Part shown: positions 1 to 7,322 of the stretch, piece after piece | Layout: each line of letters starts with the position of its first letter | Numbering within the stretch: the stretch's first letter is position 1 | DNA from: an uncultured Lachnospiraceae bacterium | Lineage (GTDB): Bacteria > Bacillota > Clostridia > Lachnospirales > Lachnospiraceae | DNA: 19,618 nt | Reading direction: 5' to 3' | Assembly: GCA_937915975.1 (NCBI GenBank) | Contig: CALGGL010000022.1 | Span: 1-19,618, forward strand | Notes under the pieces: generated by a model | The model's input: the letters and a program-made list of their open reading frames with translations, nothing else | Told to the model about the DNA's origin: nothing | Database searches by the model: none | Position numbers and translations under genes: made by a program

Positions 1-1110
1 GCTGTCGGCTCTGAATATTACAAACGCCGTTATTATAACAAGCCATGTATATACATATTTTACCGCCTTTAATTTTAACCGGTTTTTGCTCAATCGTCCG
101 GAATCCTCAAGCGTAAGGAAGAATCCGTGAATCAGTCCCCATACAAGAAAGGTCCAGTTTGCTCCATGCCAGATTCCGGTAAGTATAAAAACAATAAATT
201 TGTTTATGTGCGTTCTTACTTTTCCTTTTCGATTACCTCCGAGAGGTATATAGACATATTCCTTAAACCATGTCGAAAGCGAGATATGCCATCTTCTCCA
301 GAACTCCTTCATGCTTGACGAGCTGTACGGATAATCAAAGTTTTCCTTAAAATGAAATCCAAACATCCTGCCAAGTCCAATAGCCATATCACTGTAACCG
401 CTAAAGTCGTAATATATCTGGAGACTGTAGCCCACTGCCATAACCCATGAAGCTGCGAGTGTCCAATTATACTGCATAGCCATAAGCGTATCAACTCCAT
501 AGCCTATGGTATTGGCAATAAGAACCTTCTTGGATAATCCCACGATAAATCTTCTTATACCATATTCTATATCATCTATGTTTTGCTTTCTTTCCTTTAT
601 CTCCTTTTCCATATCATGATATTTTATTATAGGCCCTGCGATAAGCTGCGGAAAAAAGGAAATGTAAAGCAGTACATTAAAAAAGCTTTTCTGATAAGCC
701 GAGTCACCCCTGTAAACATCTATCACATATGACATTGCCTGAAATGTAAAAAATGATATACCGATCGGCATGGCTATATGTAATACTTTCATATCGGTAT
801 TACATAATTTATTGATTTCACCGATAATAAATCCTGTATATTTAAAGAAAATAAGACATGACAGATTGAGCACCACGCTCAAAAAAAGCCACATCCTTTT
901 TTTCTTCTTTGTTACAAGAATTCCGAATATATAATTTAAAAATGCCGAACCAATCATAAGAAGTACATAGACCGGTTCTCCGACAGAATAAAAAATCAGA
1001 CTGAAAATTATTAACAGTATATTTTTAATTTTAATTTGCGGTATAAGTGTATATAACACAAATACCGCAAATAAAAATGCACTTATAAAAGCTATTCCGG
1101 AAAAAACCAT
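1..1110 (-). CDS. MBOAT-family membrane O-acyltransferase (AlgI/DltB-like), 3' partial
   Basis: An open frame of 370 codons runs off the window at base 1 without a stop, so the C-terminus is missing. The start ATG at 1110 follows GAGG with 6-base spacing, 17 bases after the transglutaminase gene stops. The protein is polytopic with many hydrophobic segments. It carries MBOAT signatures: MPIGISFFTFQ (114-124), FFPQLIAGPI (152-161), YYDFSGYSDMAIG (233-245), FWRRWHISLSTW (270-281) and TGIWHG with the family's candidate catalytic His315, plus His328. This family moves acyl groups across the membrane onto exported polysaccharide or teichoic acid, usually with an SGNH/DHHW-type partner that would lie downstream, outside the window. 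The acceptor cannot be told from sequence. Being last in the secreted-protein run suggests a cell-envelope target (inference). Confidence 0.93.
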   Translation of the reverse strand, partial: MVFSGIAFISAFLFAVFVLYTLIPQIKIKNILLIIFSLIFYSVGEPVYVLLMIGSAFLNYIFGILVTKKKKRMWLFLSVVLNLSCLIFFKYTGFIIGEINKLCNTDMKVLHIAMPIGISFFTFQAMSYVIDVYRGDSAYQKSFFNVLLYISFFPQLIAGPIIKYHDMEKEIKERKQNIDDIEYGIRRFIVGLSKKVLIANTIGYGVDTLMAMQYNWTLAASWVMAVGYSLQIYYDFSGYSDMAIGLGRMFGFHFKENFDYPYSSSSMKEFWRRWHISLSTWFKEYVYIPLGGNRKGKVRTHINKFIVFILTGIWHGANWTFLVWGLIHGFFLTLEDSGRLSKNRLKLKAVKYVYTWLVIITAFVIFRADS

Positions 1111-1127
1111 ATTATGCCTCGTAAATT

Positions 1128-2420
1128 CTAATACCAGTATTTATACGGATGTCCGTTGGTAACGCCGTATAAATTCACATTGTTGTATCTTTCAAGCTCC
1201 GCATCATATATAAGACCGTTTATCTCAACCCAGCCATGAGGATCCTTTCTTGTTCCGACCGCTCCGCTGTACCATTTTGCATCATAGCCAAGCTTAAGTG
1301 CAAGGAAGTAGAATACGGCACTGAAACCATAGCAGTTTCCATAGCCCGTTGTCATGGTAATATAAGCATAATACTCCACTGATGAAAAATCACTCGGATG
1401 CGATGCAGACAAAGATCTGTAATTATAGTTATTTACAACATACAGATAGGCATTGCGAAGCTTTTGGGAACTTGTCATGGAATCATTTGTACATTTGGCA
1501 AGTATGTTGTCAAGATAAGGCTCTATAACAGAATATCCATATGTTGTTTCCCAGCTTTTCTTGACCACCGGAATATTTTGAAATCCATAGCATACCTCAT
1601 CAAGCATCTCACCATCGGCATCAAACAGCCTGAACAGTGTCCAATAATATCCGTACTCGGGCTGCCATATAGTCCAAAGAGCATTTCCCTCGGCTACGCC
1701 ACATTTGCCTGTCGTATATATCCATGCATCCTTACCCTCTGCAAGAAGAGTACAATCAAGTATAAGCATTTCGTAGTTGTATGATTGATTAGGGTTTTCT
1801 TTTGACTCAAAGCCAATCAGATAGCCTCCGCCTTCACCGGAATAAGGCATCTGACACTGACCGATTATATACTTATGGAAACTAATACTTATACTTGTCT
1901 CTATATAGTTTTCTTCACCTGTTTTTCTTACCTGGACAACGATTCCGTAATCACCCGAAGCCTCCGGTGTCCAGTCAAGCCATTCCATATCGGTTTTCCA
2001 AGAGCTGATTTCAAACCATTCCGTTCCCTGATCTTCACAGGCAATCCATCTGTATTCAACCGAAGTATCGTTAGGATTATCTAAAACCGCTCCTGCCAGA
2101 ATATGCTCATTGTTGTTTTCCTGAACATATATTCCGTTTAAAGATATATCTGTTCCGGAAAGAATTATATTTTCTTCTTCCGATATATCCCCTTCCATTA
2201 TATAATCATCAAAGACTACCGCATCACTTTCTTCTCCCGTGTCTTCCATAAAAGGATATGCATTTATATCAAGTTCATCAGTTGAAAATGCTTCTGTATC
2301 ATCCTCCGGAAGTGAAGCGGCTGATATTTTTCCCGCAGGTAAGCTCTGCAATAACAAGCCTACCGTACACGCAAAGCAAACACACCTCTTAAGCATTCTT
2401 TTTATTCTGTAATTTATCAT
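1128..2420 (-). CDS. Secreted transglutaminase-like protein with internal four-Cys tail module
   Basis: 430 residues. The N-terminus has a positive stretch and a hydrophobic core (about 7-35) typical of a signal peptide, then an acidic stretch (38-85). An Ig-like linker (about 88-184) and the shared 100-residue module (185-284, Cys189, 223, 240, 277) follow. The C-terminus is a transglutaminase-like papain fold with the triad in the expected order: Cys363 in GNCYGFSA, His395 in HGWVEI, Asp406 in YDAEL. Bacterial members are mostly cysteine proteases, amidases or crosslinkers at the cell surface, and the substrate is unknown. Unlike its three neighbours, the shared module is internal and the enzyme is C-terminal. 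Its module is also the most divergent of the four (about 82% identical to the GH9 copy, counted by eye). Ribosome binding site GGGAG lies 8 bases before the ATG. Confidence 0.88.
   Translation of the reverse strand: MINYRIKRMLKRCVCFACTVGLLLQSLPAGKISAASLPEDDTEAFSTDELDINAYPFMEDTGEESDAVVFDDYIMEGDISEEENIILSGTDISLNGIYVQENNNEHILAGAVLDNPNDTSVEYRWIACEDQGTEWFEISSWKTDMEWLDWTPEASGDYGIVVQVRKTGEENYIETSISISFHKYIIGQCQMPYSGEGGGYLIGFESKENPNQSYNYEMLILDCTLLAEGKDAWIYTTGKCGVAEGNALWTIWQPEYGYYWTLFRLFDADGEMLDEVCYGFQNIPVVKKSWETTYGYSVIEPYLDNILAKCTNDSMTSSQKLRNAYLYVVNNYNYRSLSASHPSDFSSVEYYAYITMTTGYGNCYGFSAVFYFLALKLGYDAKWYSGAVGTRKDPHGWVEINGLIYDAELERYNNVNLYGVTNGHPYKYWY
1572..1868 (-). repeat. Shared four-Cys module, copy 1 (inside transglutaminase-like gene)
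   Basis: Codons 185-283 encode the module running from IIGQCQMPY to GFQNI. It is the most diverged copy, with about 18 differences per 100 residues from the GH9 copy. It keeps all four cysteines, the GGGYLIG and EMLILDCTL motifs and the block ending YGYYWTLFR. Confidence 0.9.
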
Positions 2421-2476
2421 TTGTAATTCTCCCGTAAATTATCAATCTGTCAACATGTTGTCATTGTATAAAGGTT

Positions 2477-2779
2477 TTAATAAATGTTCTGGAAGCCGTA
2501 GCATATCTCATCCACCATATCACCATTCTTATCAAATACTCTGAATAATGTCCAGTAATATCCGTACTCAGGCTGCCATATTGTCCAAAGAGCATTTCCC
2601 TCAGACACCTTACATTTGCCTGTAGTGTAAGTCCATGCAGGAAGTCCCTGTGCATAGAGTGTGCAGTCAAGTATAAGCATCTCGTAGCTGTATGACTGAT
2701 TAGGATTATTGTAGCTTTCTATACCGATAAGATATCCGCCTCCCTGCCCGTCATACGGCATCTGGCATATTCCCTTTAT
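2477..2779 (-). repeat. Shared four-Cys module, copy 2 (3' end of CAP gene)
   Basis: The last 100 codons plus stop of the CAP gene. The protein is about 95% identical to the GH9 copy (five differences counted by eye). Bases 2664-2707 are an exact 44-base match to copies 3 and 4. Confidence 0.93.
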
Positions 2780-3682
2780 TCCGGTATGAAAGCTTATGCT
2801 TGTTGAAGATTGAACAACCTCACTTGTATTATTTTTCTTTCTTACCTTTGCAACAAGTGTATAATCACCGTTTTCATCAGGAGTCCAGCCAACCCACTCA
2901 CTGCCTTCCTTCCAGTCCTGAATAAGTGTCCATGTTACTCCGCCATCCTTGCTTGCATACCAGCTGTACTGAAGTACATCACCATCAGGATTATTTACGG
3001 AAACACCCGCATTTACACCCGTATTATCATTCTTTGCAACGGTTATACCCTTAGCTTCAAAGATTCCGCCCTTACTCAGCTTTTTGACTTCAGGTGTTAA
3101 GCCGAAGTTCTGTACCCAGTAGTAATAATAATGATCCGGATCGTTAGGAACATAATAACAGGATATACCTATACAGTTAAAGTTTGCATTTAATATGTTG
3201 GCTCTGTGACCTGAAGAATTCATCCAGGCATTCATAACCGCAGATGCCGAAGCATATCCGCATGCAATGTTCTCGCCCTTTCCCCACCATGTTACATCAG
3301 AATTATATGCTGTCCAGCACTTTGTTCCATCCGGTCTTGTATGATCAAAATAAGTAACAATTTCCTTAGCACGGATGTTAGCTGTATTTACAAGATTATA
3401 ATCCATAACCAAAGGATCAAGTCCCTGTGCCGCTCTTTCCTGATTTACAAGAGTAAGAACATCCCATATCGCCTGGGTTGTATCTATAGCTCCGTCCATC
3501 GTTGCTTCATCATCGGTAATCATATCACCGTATAAAGCAGCACTTTCTTCATCGACAAATTCCGTATCGGCACCGCTATCCTCGTATGCCAAAACATGAT
3601 TAGTAAACGGCATTGTGCATGCTGCAAGTACTCCCGCAATAACAGCCGCAAGCGTTTTTTTCAGTTTCATTTTCTTTACCAT
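2477..3682 (-). CDS. Secreted CAP (SCP/PR-1-like) domain protein with C-terminal four-Cys module
   Basis: 401 residues. A signal peptide (about 1-33) ends near VLAYE, and a short acidic linker follows. The CAP domain (about 72-195) shows the family residues His114 in YFDHTRPDG, Glu137 in GENIA and His159 in SGHRANIL, with WVQNFG closing the domain. CAP proteins are secreted in all kingdoms. In bacteria their activity is mostly unknown, with roles proposed in surface interaction or peptide and lipid handling. An Ig-like linker (about 205-300) with YSWYASKDGG leads to the shared tail (302-401), which ends in GFQNIY then stop. The start ATG at 3682 is set by AGGAGG six bases upstream. It sits 47 bases after the NlpC/P60-like gene and 56 before the transglutaminase gene. 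Confidence 0.92.
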   Translation of the reverse strand: MVKKMKLKKTLAAVIAGVLAACTMPFTNHVLAYEDSGADTEFVDEESAALYGDMITDDEATMDGAIDTTQAIWDVLTLVNQERAAQGLDPLVMDYNLVNTANIRAKEIVTYFDHTRPDGTKCWTAYNSDVTWWGKGENIACGYASASAVMNAWMNSSGHRANILNANFNCIGISCYYVPNDPDHYYYYWVQNFGLTPEVKKLSKGGIFEAKGITVAKNDNTGVNAGVSVNNPDGDVLQYSWYASKDGGVTWTLIQDWKEGSEWVGWTPDENGDYTLVAKVRKKNNTSEVVQSSTSISFHTGIKGICQMPYDGQGGGYLIGIESYNNPNQSYSYEMLILDCTLYAQGLPAWTYTTGKCKVSEGNALWTIWQPEYGYYWTLFRVFDKNGDMVDEICYGFQNIY

Positions 3683-3729
3683 TTTCTTCCTCCTTACTTA
3701 ATCCTTTTATCTTTTTATTAGTCCATTTT

Positions 3730-4032
3730 TTAATATATGTTCTGGAAGCCGAAGCATTCTTCATCTACCATATTACCGTTCTTATCAAACACTCTGAACA
3801 AAGTCCAATAATATCCGTACTCAGGCTGCCATACGGTCCAGAGTGCATTTCCCTCCGACACCTTACATTTGCCTGTAGTATAAGTCCATGCGGGAAGTCC
3901 CTTTGCATAGAGTGTACAGTCAAGTATAAGCATCTCGTAGCTGTATGACTGATTAGGATTATCATAGCTTTCTATGCCGATAAGATATCCGCCACCCGGT
4001 CCGTCATACGGCATCTGACATATTCCCTTTAT
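3730..4032 (-). repeat. Shared four-Cys module, copy 3 (3' end of NlpC/P60-like gene)
   Basis: The last 100 codons plus stop. About 92% identical in protein to the GH9 copy and roughly 90% identical in DNA to copy 2 by eye. The exact 44-base run shared by copies 2, 3 and 4 lies at 3917-3960. Confidence 0.93.
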
Positions 4033-5076
4033 ATCGCTGTGATATCCGACACCGGTTACTGCCGAAACCTCTGACTCTTCTTCATTTCCGACAATACGAG
4101 CATAGCATTTTAAAATATAATTTCCGGATTTATCAGGTTTCCAGCTTACCCACTCATAATTGTTCTTCCAACCGCTTATCTCAAACCACTCTTCCGGCTT
4201 ACTTTCATCGCAGGCAACCCATCTGTATTCCACATCACAGTCGGCAAAGGATTTATTTACAGTCATTCCCGCAGTTATGCTTGGAAAATCTGATGAGCAG
4301 TATATGCTCGGCGAGTTAAGGCTCATTTCCGGCCACCTTGTCCATATATAAGTACCCTCGCCTCCGGCAAGAGATCTTCTGCTTATCACTCTGCCCCAAT
4401 GGATGGTTGAGTTGTAATTACCCTCCGCAACGGTTATTTTGTCACCGTCAACCTTAAGAACTATAACGGAATGTGTGTCATCATTTACTCTTATTATATC
4501 TCCGACTCTGATATTATTCCAGTCATAATGTTCTCTGTCAGGCAAATTACCAAATGCACCGTTACTAAGATGAAATGTAAAGCCCGCACATCCAAAGCCT
4601 GTATAAGTAATTCTTCTTCCGCTTGCCGTATAATGATAATACGGAGCATAAGAATTTGCATTTGTCCATTCCATTCCCTCAGGATAAACAGACATAAATG
4701 ATAAAAGTGTTTTATATACAGACTCCTCTGTAAGACTGGCTCCATATAGGGAAACATCACTGTCCGAATCAGGTTCATACCACGGTGTCTCAACTATGTA
4801 ACCGGTTAATTCATATTCCGTGTCAGACGCTTCTTTTTCTGTATCCTCAGATAACTCTTTTACTGTTGAGTCCGCTTCATCCTGCTCTGCAAATTCCGCC
4901 TCAACTGTTGCTTCCTCTTCCTCTATATACTCAGTCGAAGCCTCCTCTGTTGTTATATATTCCGCTTCTGTTACTTCCTCTGCCATAACAGGCATATTAA
5001 CAGCCAAAGAACAGGATATAAGAATTCCTGTTATTATAGCCGCTATTGTCTTTTTTATGTTTTTCTTCTTTATCAT
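3730..5076 (-). CDS. Secreted NlpC/P60- or CHAP-like cysteine peptidase with C-terminal four-Cys module
   Basis: 448 residues from the chosen start. AAGGAGA ends only two or three bases before an ATG at 5082 but about eight before the ATG at 5076, so 5076 is preferred. A signal peptide (about 1-32, ending VMAEE) is followed by a Glu/Thr-rich low-complexity acidic stretch (about 33-88). The catalytic region (about 117-250) has a Cys in TGFGCAGFTFHLS (Cys163) and a His in DDTHSVIVLKVDGD (His202), followed by ITVAEGNYN, which could supply the third polar residue. This fits a papain-like amidase/endopeptidase, whose usual substrate is peptidoglycan stem peptide. The exact family is uncertain. An Ig-like linker (about 255-348) precedes the shared tail (349-448). 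Likely role: wall turnover or surface proteolysis (inference). Confidence 0.85.
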   Translation of the reverse strand: MIKKKNIKKTIAAIITGILISCSLAVNMPVMAEEVTEAEYITTEEASTEYIEEEEATVEAEFAEQDEADSTVKELSEDTEKEASDTEYELTGYIVETPWYEPDSDSDVSLYGASLTEESVYKTLLSFMSVYPEGMEWTNANSYAPYYHYTASGRRITYTGFGCAGFTFHLSNGAFGNLPDREHYDWNNIRVGDIIRVNDDTHSVIVLKVDGDKITVAEGNYNSTIHWGRVISRRSLAGGEGTYIWTRWPEMSLNSPSIYCSSDFPSITAGMTVNKSFADCDVEYRWVACDESKPEEWFEISGWKNNYEWVSWKPDKSGNYILKCYARIVGNEEESEVSAVTGVGYHSDIKGICQMPYDGPGGGYLIGIESYDNPNQSYSYEMLILDCTLYAKGLPAWTYTTGKCKVSEGNALWTVWQPEYGYYWTLFRVFDKNGNMVDEECFGFQNIY

Positions 5077-5158
5077 AGGCATTTCTCCTTATATACTTTT
5101 TTCTATAATTATATAAGAATTGTTTGTCACTTAAAATGATAAAATATTGGTAATTCCT

Positions 5159-5461
5159 TTAATATATATTCTGGAATCCGTAGCATATCTCATCAAGCAT
5201 ATTGCCGTCCTTATCGAATACTCTGAATAAAGTCCAGTAATATCCATACTCAGGCTGCCATATAGTCCAAAGTGCATTTCCTTCCGACACCTTACATTTT
5301 CCGGTTGTATAGGTCCATGCAGGAAGTCCCTGTGCATAAAGAGTACAGTCAAGTATAAGCATCTCGTAGCTGTATGACTGATTAGGATTCTCATAGCTTT
5401 CTATTCCGATAAGATAACCGCCTCCTTCTCCGTCGTACGGCATCTGACATATTCCTTTTAT
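5159..5461 (-). repeat. Shared four-Cys module, copy 4 (3' end of GH9 gene)
   Basis: The last 100 codons plus stop of the cellulase gene, used as reference. Cysteines lie at residues 575, 609, 626 and 663. The exact 44-base run shared with copies 2 and 3 lies at 5346-5389. The module ends GFQNIY at the stop. Confidence 0.93.
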
Positions 5462-7171
5462 CACTGCGTGATAGCTTACACCTCCGGATGCCTGAACCAA
5501 AGTTGAGTCATCGTTTTTCATTCTTGCCTTTGCAACGATTACATATTCTCCGTATGTTTCCGGTTTCCATGTAATCCATTGATTACCGGCAGTCCATCCC
5601 TGAATACATACCCAATTGACACCATCCTTGCAGGCATACCACGAAAATTCAACGTCCGTTAAATCACTGTAATTTGTAACCGCTCCCATGGTAACACCGT
5701 TATTATCCTGCGATGCTACATATATCCCCGACAAACTAAGTGCTGCCGGTCCGTCCGAATAATAGTTAGCATCTATACTTTGCGATCCATCGTTTATATG
5801 TACCGAGTAAAGTGCCGCCGATGCTGCAACGAGCGTTGCGTTATAATCAATGGCAACCTCATTACACTGGTAGTCATCTGCGGTATCCGAATAATATCCT
5901 CCGTTTTTAGGGCCTCCCACCAAAGCACCGAGTAATACGTGTGCCTGAGTTGTTGTTCCCTTCGGTCCGCCTGTATATCCCGATGCAGCCCTGTGATGCG
6001 GATATTTTGAACTGTTATTGTTATATCCCACTACAAAGCACTGGTTTTTCGGATTATTTCCCAGTATATAGCTCATCTGGCCTTCTGCCCACGAACGGTA
6101 TGTTGTACTGCCGGTGGACTTGTCATAAAGAAGTCCCGTGTATTGCATCGAGGTGTTATATCTTGCTGAACCCCAATCATTTACACATACATATCCGTCC
6201 GAATTTTTATTGTTCATATATGAATTCATAATGTTTGATAAGGATGACGCTCTGCCGCTGTAATAGTAAACTGCGGGAGCAACGTTATCCCAGCCTAAAG
6301 GCCACCATACATTTGTCGCCTTTCCCTGATTGCAATATCTGTCATATTCACTTTTATAGCTTGAATCACCTGTAATATTGTAAAGCATTATGGCTGCAAG
6401 GCAATAATCATCCTCCCAGCCGGAAGATGTATAAAAATTGGATGCGGTTGTATTGACCGCTTTGTTATTGTTCTTTGCATATTCGAAAAGCTTTTTTGCC
6501 ATATCAAGATAATTGCTTCCACCGAAATTCTTATACTGCATGGCAAGTGCCGCTGACGAAAGACTGACTATATCCGTTGAAGGTGCTCCCGCACTTGTAA
6601 AAAATATAGGTCTGTTGCTGCGGTTTGAATTCTGATTTTCCGGTGCGCCCCAGTAACCGTGGTCATATCCGCCACCGCCTTGTCCGACCTGACAGCAATA
6701 TGCCTCCACATTTCCGTTTGCATCAAGAACGGCACATTTTACCAGATAATCGGCAAAATATGTTGTGATAGTCTGAAGATGTCCGGATTGACCTGCCGCT
6801 TCGTATGCACTCTTGTCGGTATCATAGCTCATACCAAGAAGGAAAGCCGAATAAGCCTCCGGAAGTCCGAATTTTACATGATCGCCGGCATCGTGAAAGC
6901 CGCCTGTCAAATCAACATTTACCGTTACTCCGTCTTTTCTTGTATATGTTGTTACATCATTTGTATGGCAGTTTCCTCTCCAATCAAAAAGACTCTTTTC
7001 TCCAACTCCGCTTCCGCACATATTGGCATCGTAAAAATAAAGAGAATACTGAAGAAGCTTTGCATAATTGTCGCTTGCTGCCTTTGACCTGATTGTCGTT
7101 ACATTTATACTTTCCGCAATAAGAACCAGTGCCAATATAAATGCCGTAAATTTTTTTAACCCTTTAACCAA
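5159..7171 (-). CDS. Secreted GH9 endoglucanase/cellulase with C-terminal four-Cys module
   Basis: 670 residues. The start is a TTG at 7169-7171: GGAGG lies seven bases upstream and no ATG or GTG fits. Signal peptide about 1-32. The GH9 catalytic domain (about 34-456) opens with YAKLLQYSLYFYDA and contains DAGDH with Asp94 and Asp97 (family base and water-binding pair), HHR at 392-394 (family signature) and DDYQCNEVAIDYN with Glu438 as the general acid. All catalytic residues are therefore present. GH9 enzymes hydrolyse beta-1,4-glucan such as cellulose by inversion. No CBM3c, dockerin or N-terminal Ig-like domain is visible. Instead an Ig-like linker (about 478-568) and the shared tail (571-670) follow. 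As first gene of the run it lies 82 bases before the NlpC/P60-like gene and is divergent from the UDPGP gene. Confidence 0.96.
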   Translation of the reverse strand: MVKGLKKFTAFILALVLIAESINVTTIRSKAASDNYAKLLQYSLYFYDANMCGSGVGEKSLFDWRGNCHTNDVTTYTRKDGVTVNVDLTGGFHDAGDHVKFGLPEAYSAFLLGMSYDTDKSAYEAAGQSGHLQTITTYFADYLVKCAVLDANGNVEAYCCQVGQGGGGYDHGYWGAPENQNSNRSNRPIFFTSAGAPSTDIVSLSSAALAMQYKNFGGSNYLDMAKKLFEYAKNNNKAVNTTASNFYTSSGWEDDYCLAAIMLYNITGDSSYKSEYDRYCNQGKATNVWWPLGWDNVAPAVYYYSGRASSLSNIMNSYMNNKNSDGYVCVNDWGSARYNTSMQYTGLLYDKSTGSTTYRSWAEGQMSYILGNNPKNQCFVVGYNNNSSKYPHHRAASGYTGGPKGTTTQAHVLLGALVGGPKNGGYYSDTADDYQCNEVAIDYNATLVAASAALYSVHINDGSQSIDANYYSDGPAALSLSGIYVASQDNNGVTMGAVTNYSDLTDVEFSWYACKDGVNWVCIQGWTAGNQWITWKPETYGEYVIVAKARMKNDDSTLVQASGGVSYHAVIKGICQMPYDGEGGGYLIGIESYENPNQSYSYEMLILDCTLYAQGLPAWTYTTGKCKVSEGNALWTIWQPEYGYYWTLFRVFDKDGNMLDEICYGFQNIY

Positions 7172-7266
7172 TTTTACACCTCCGCTTTAAAATAATTTAT
7201 ACGTTCATATTATTTCTTATGTTTTTCGAAATTACCTTAACTAATATACTAACACATATTTAAAGA

Positions 7267-7295
7267 TTGATACAATCATTTTTTTAGTGTATAAT
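7267..7295 (+). promoter_or_regulatory. Sigma-A promoter of the UDPGP-type gene
   Basis: TTGATA (7267-7272), 17 bases, then TATAAT (7290-7295), one mismatch from consensus. Transcription would begin near 7302, leaving a leader of about 20 bases. This rules out the in-frame GTG at 7287 as a start codon because it lies inside the promoter. Confidence 0.85.
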
Positions 7296-7322
7296 GTTTT
7301 TATATTTTTTAGGGGAATGGAT

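Noticed and set aside
2451..2460. Palindrome CAACATGTTG before the transglutaminase gene
   Set aside because: Short, single and without promoter context; expected by chance at this size.
1128..7171. Cellulosome component genes (dockerin or cohesin)
   Set aside because: No duplicated calcium-binding dockerin segment or cohesin fold is seen; the shared module is unrelated to either.
7287..7322. Longer N-terminus of the UDPGP-type protein from a GTG at 7287
   Set aside because: The GTG is within the promoter between the -35 and the predicted start site, and the ribosome binding site points to 7323.
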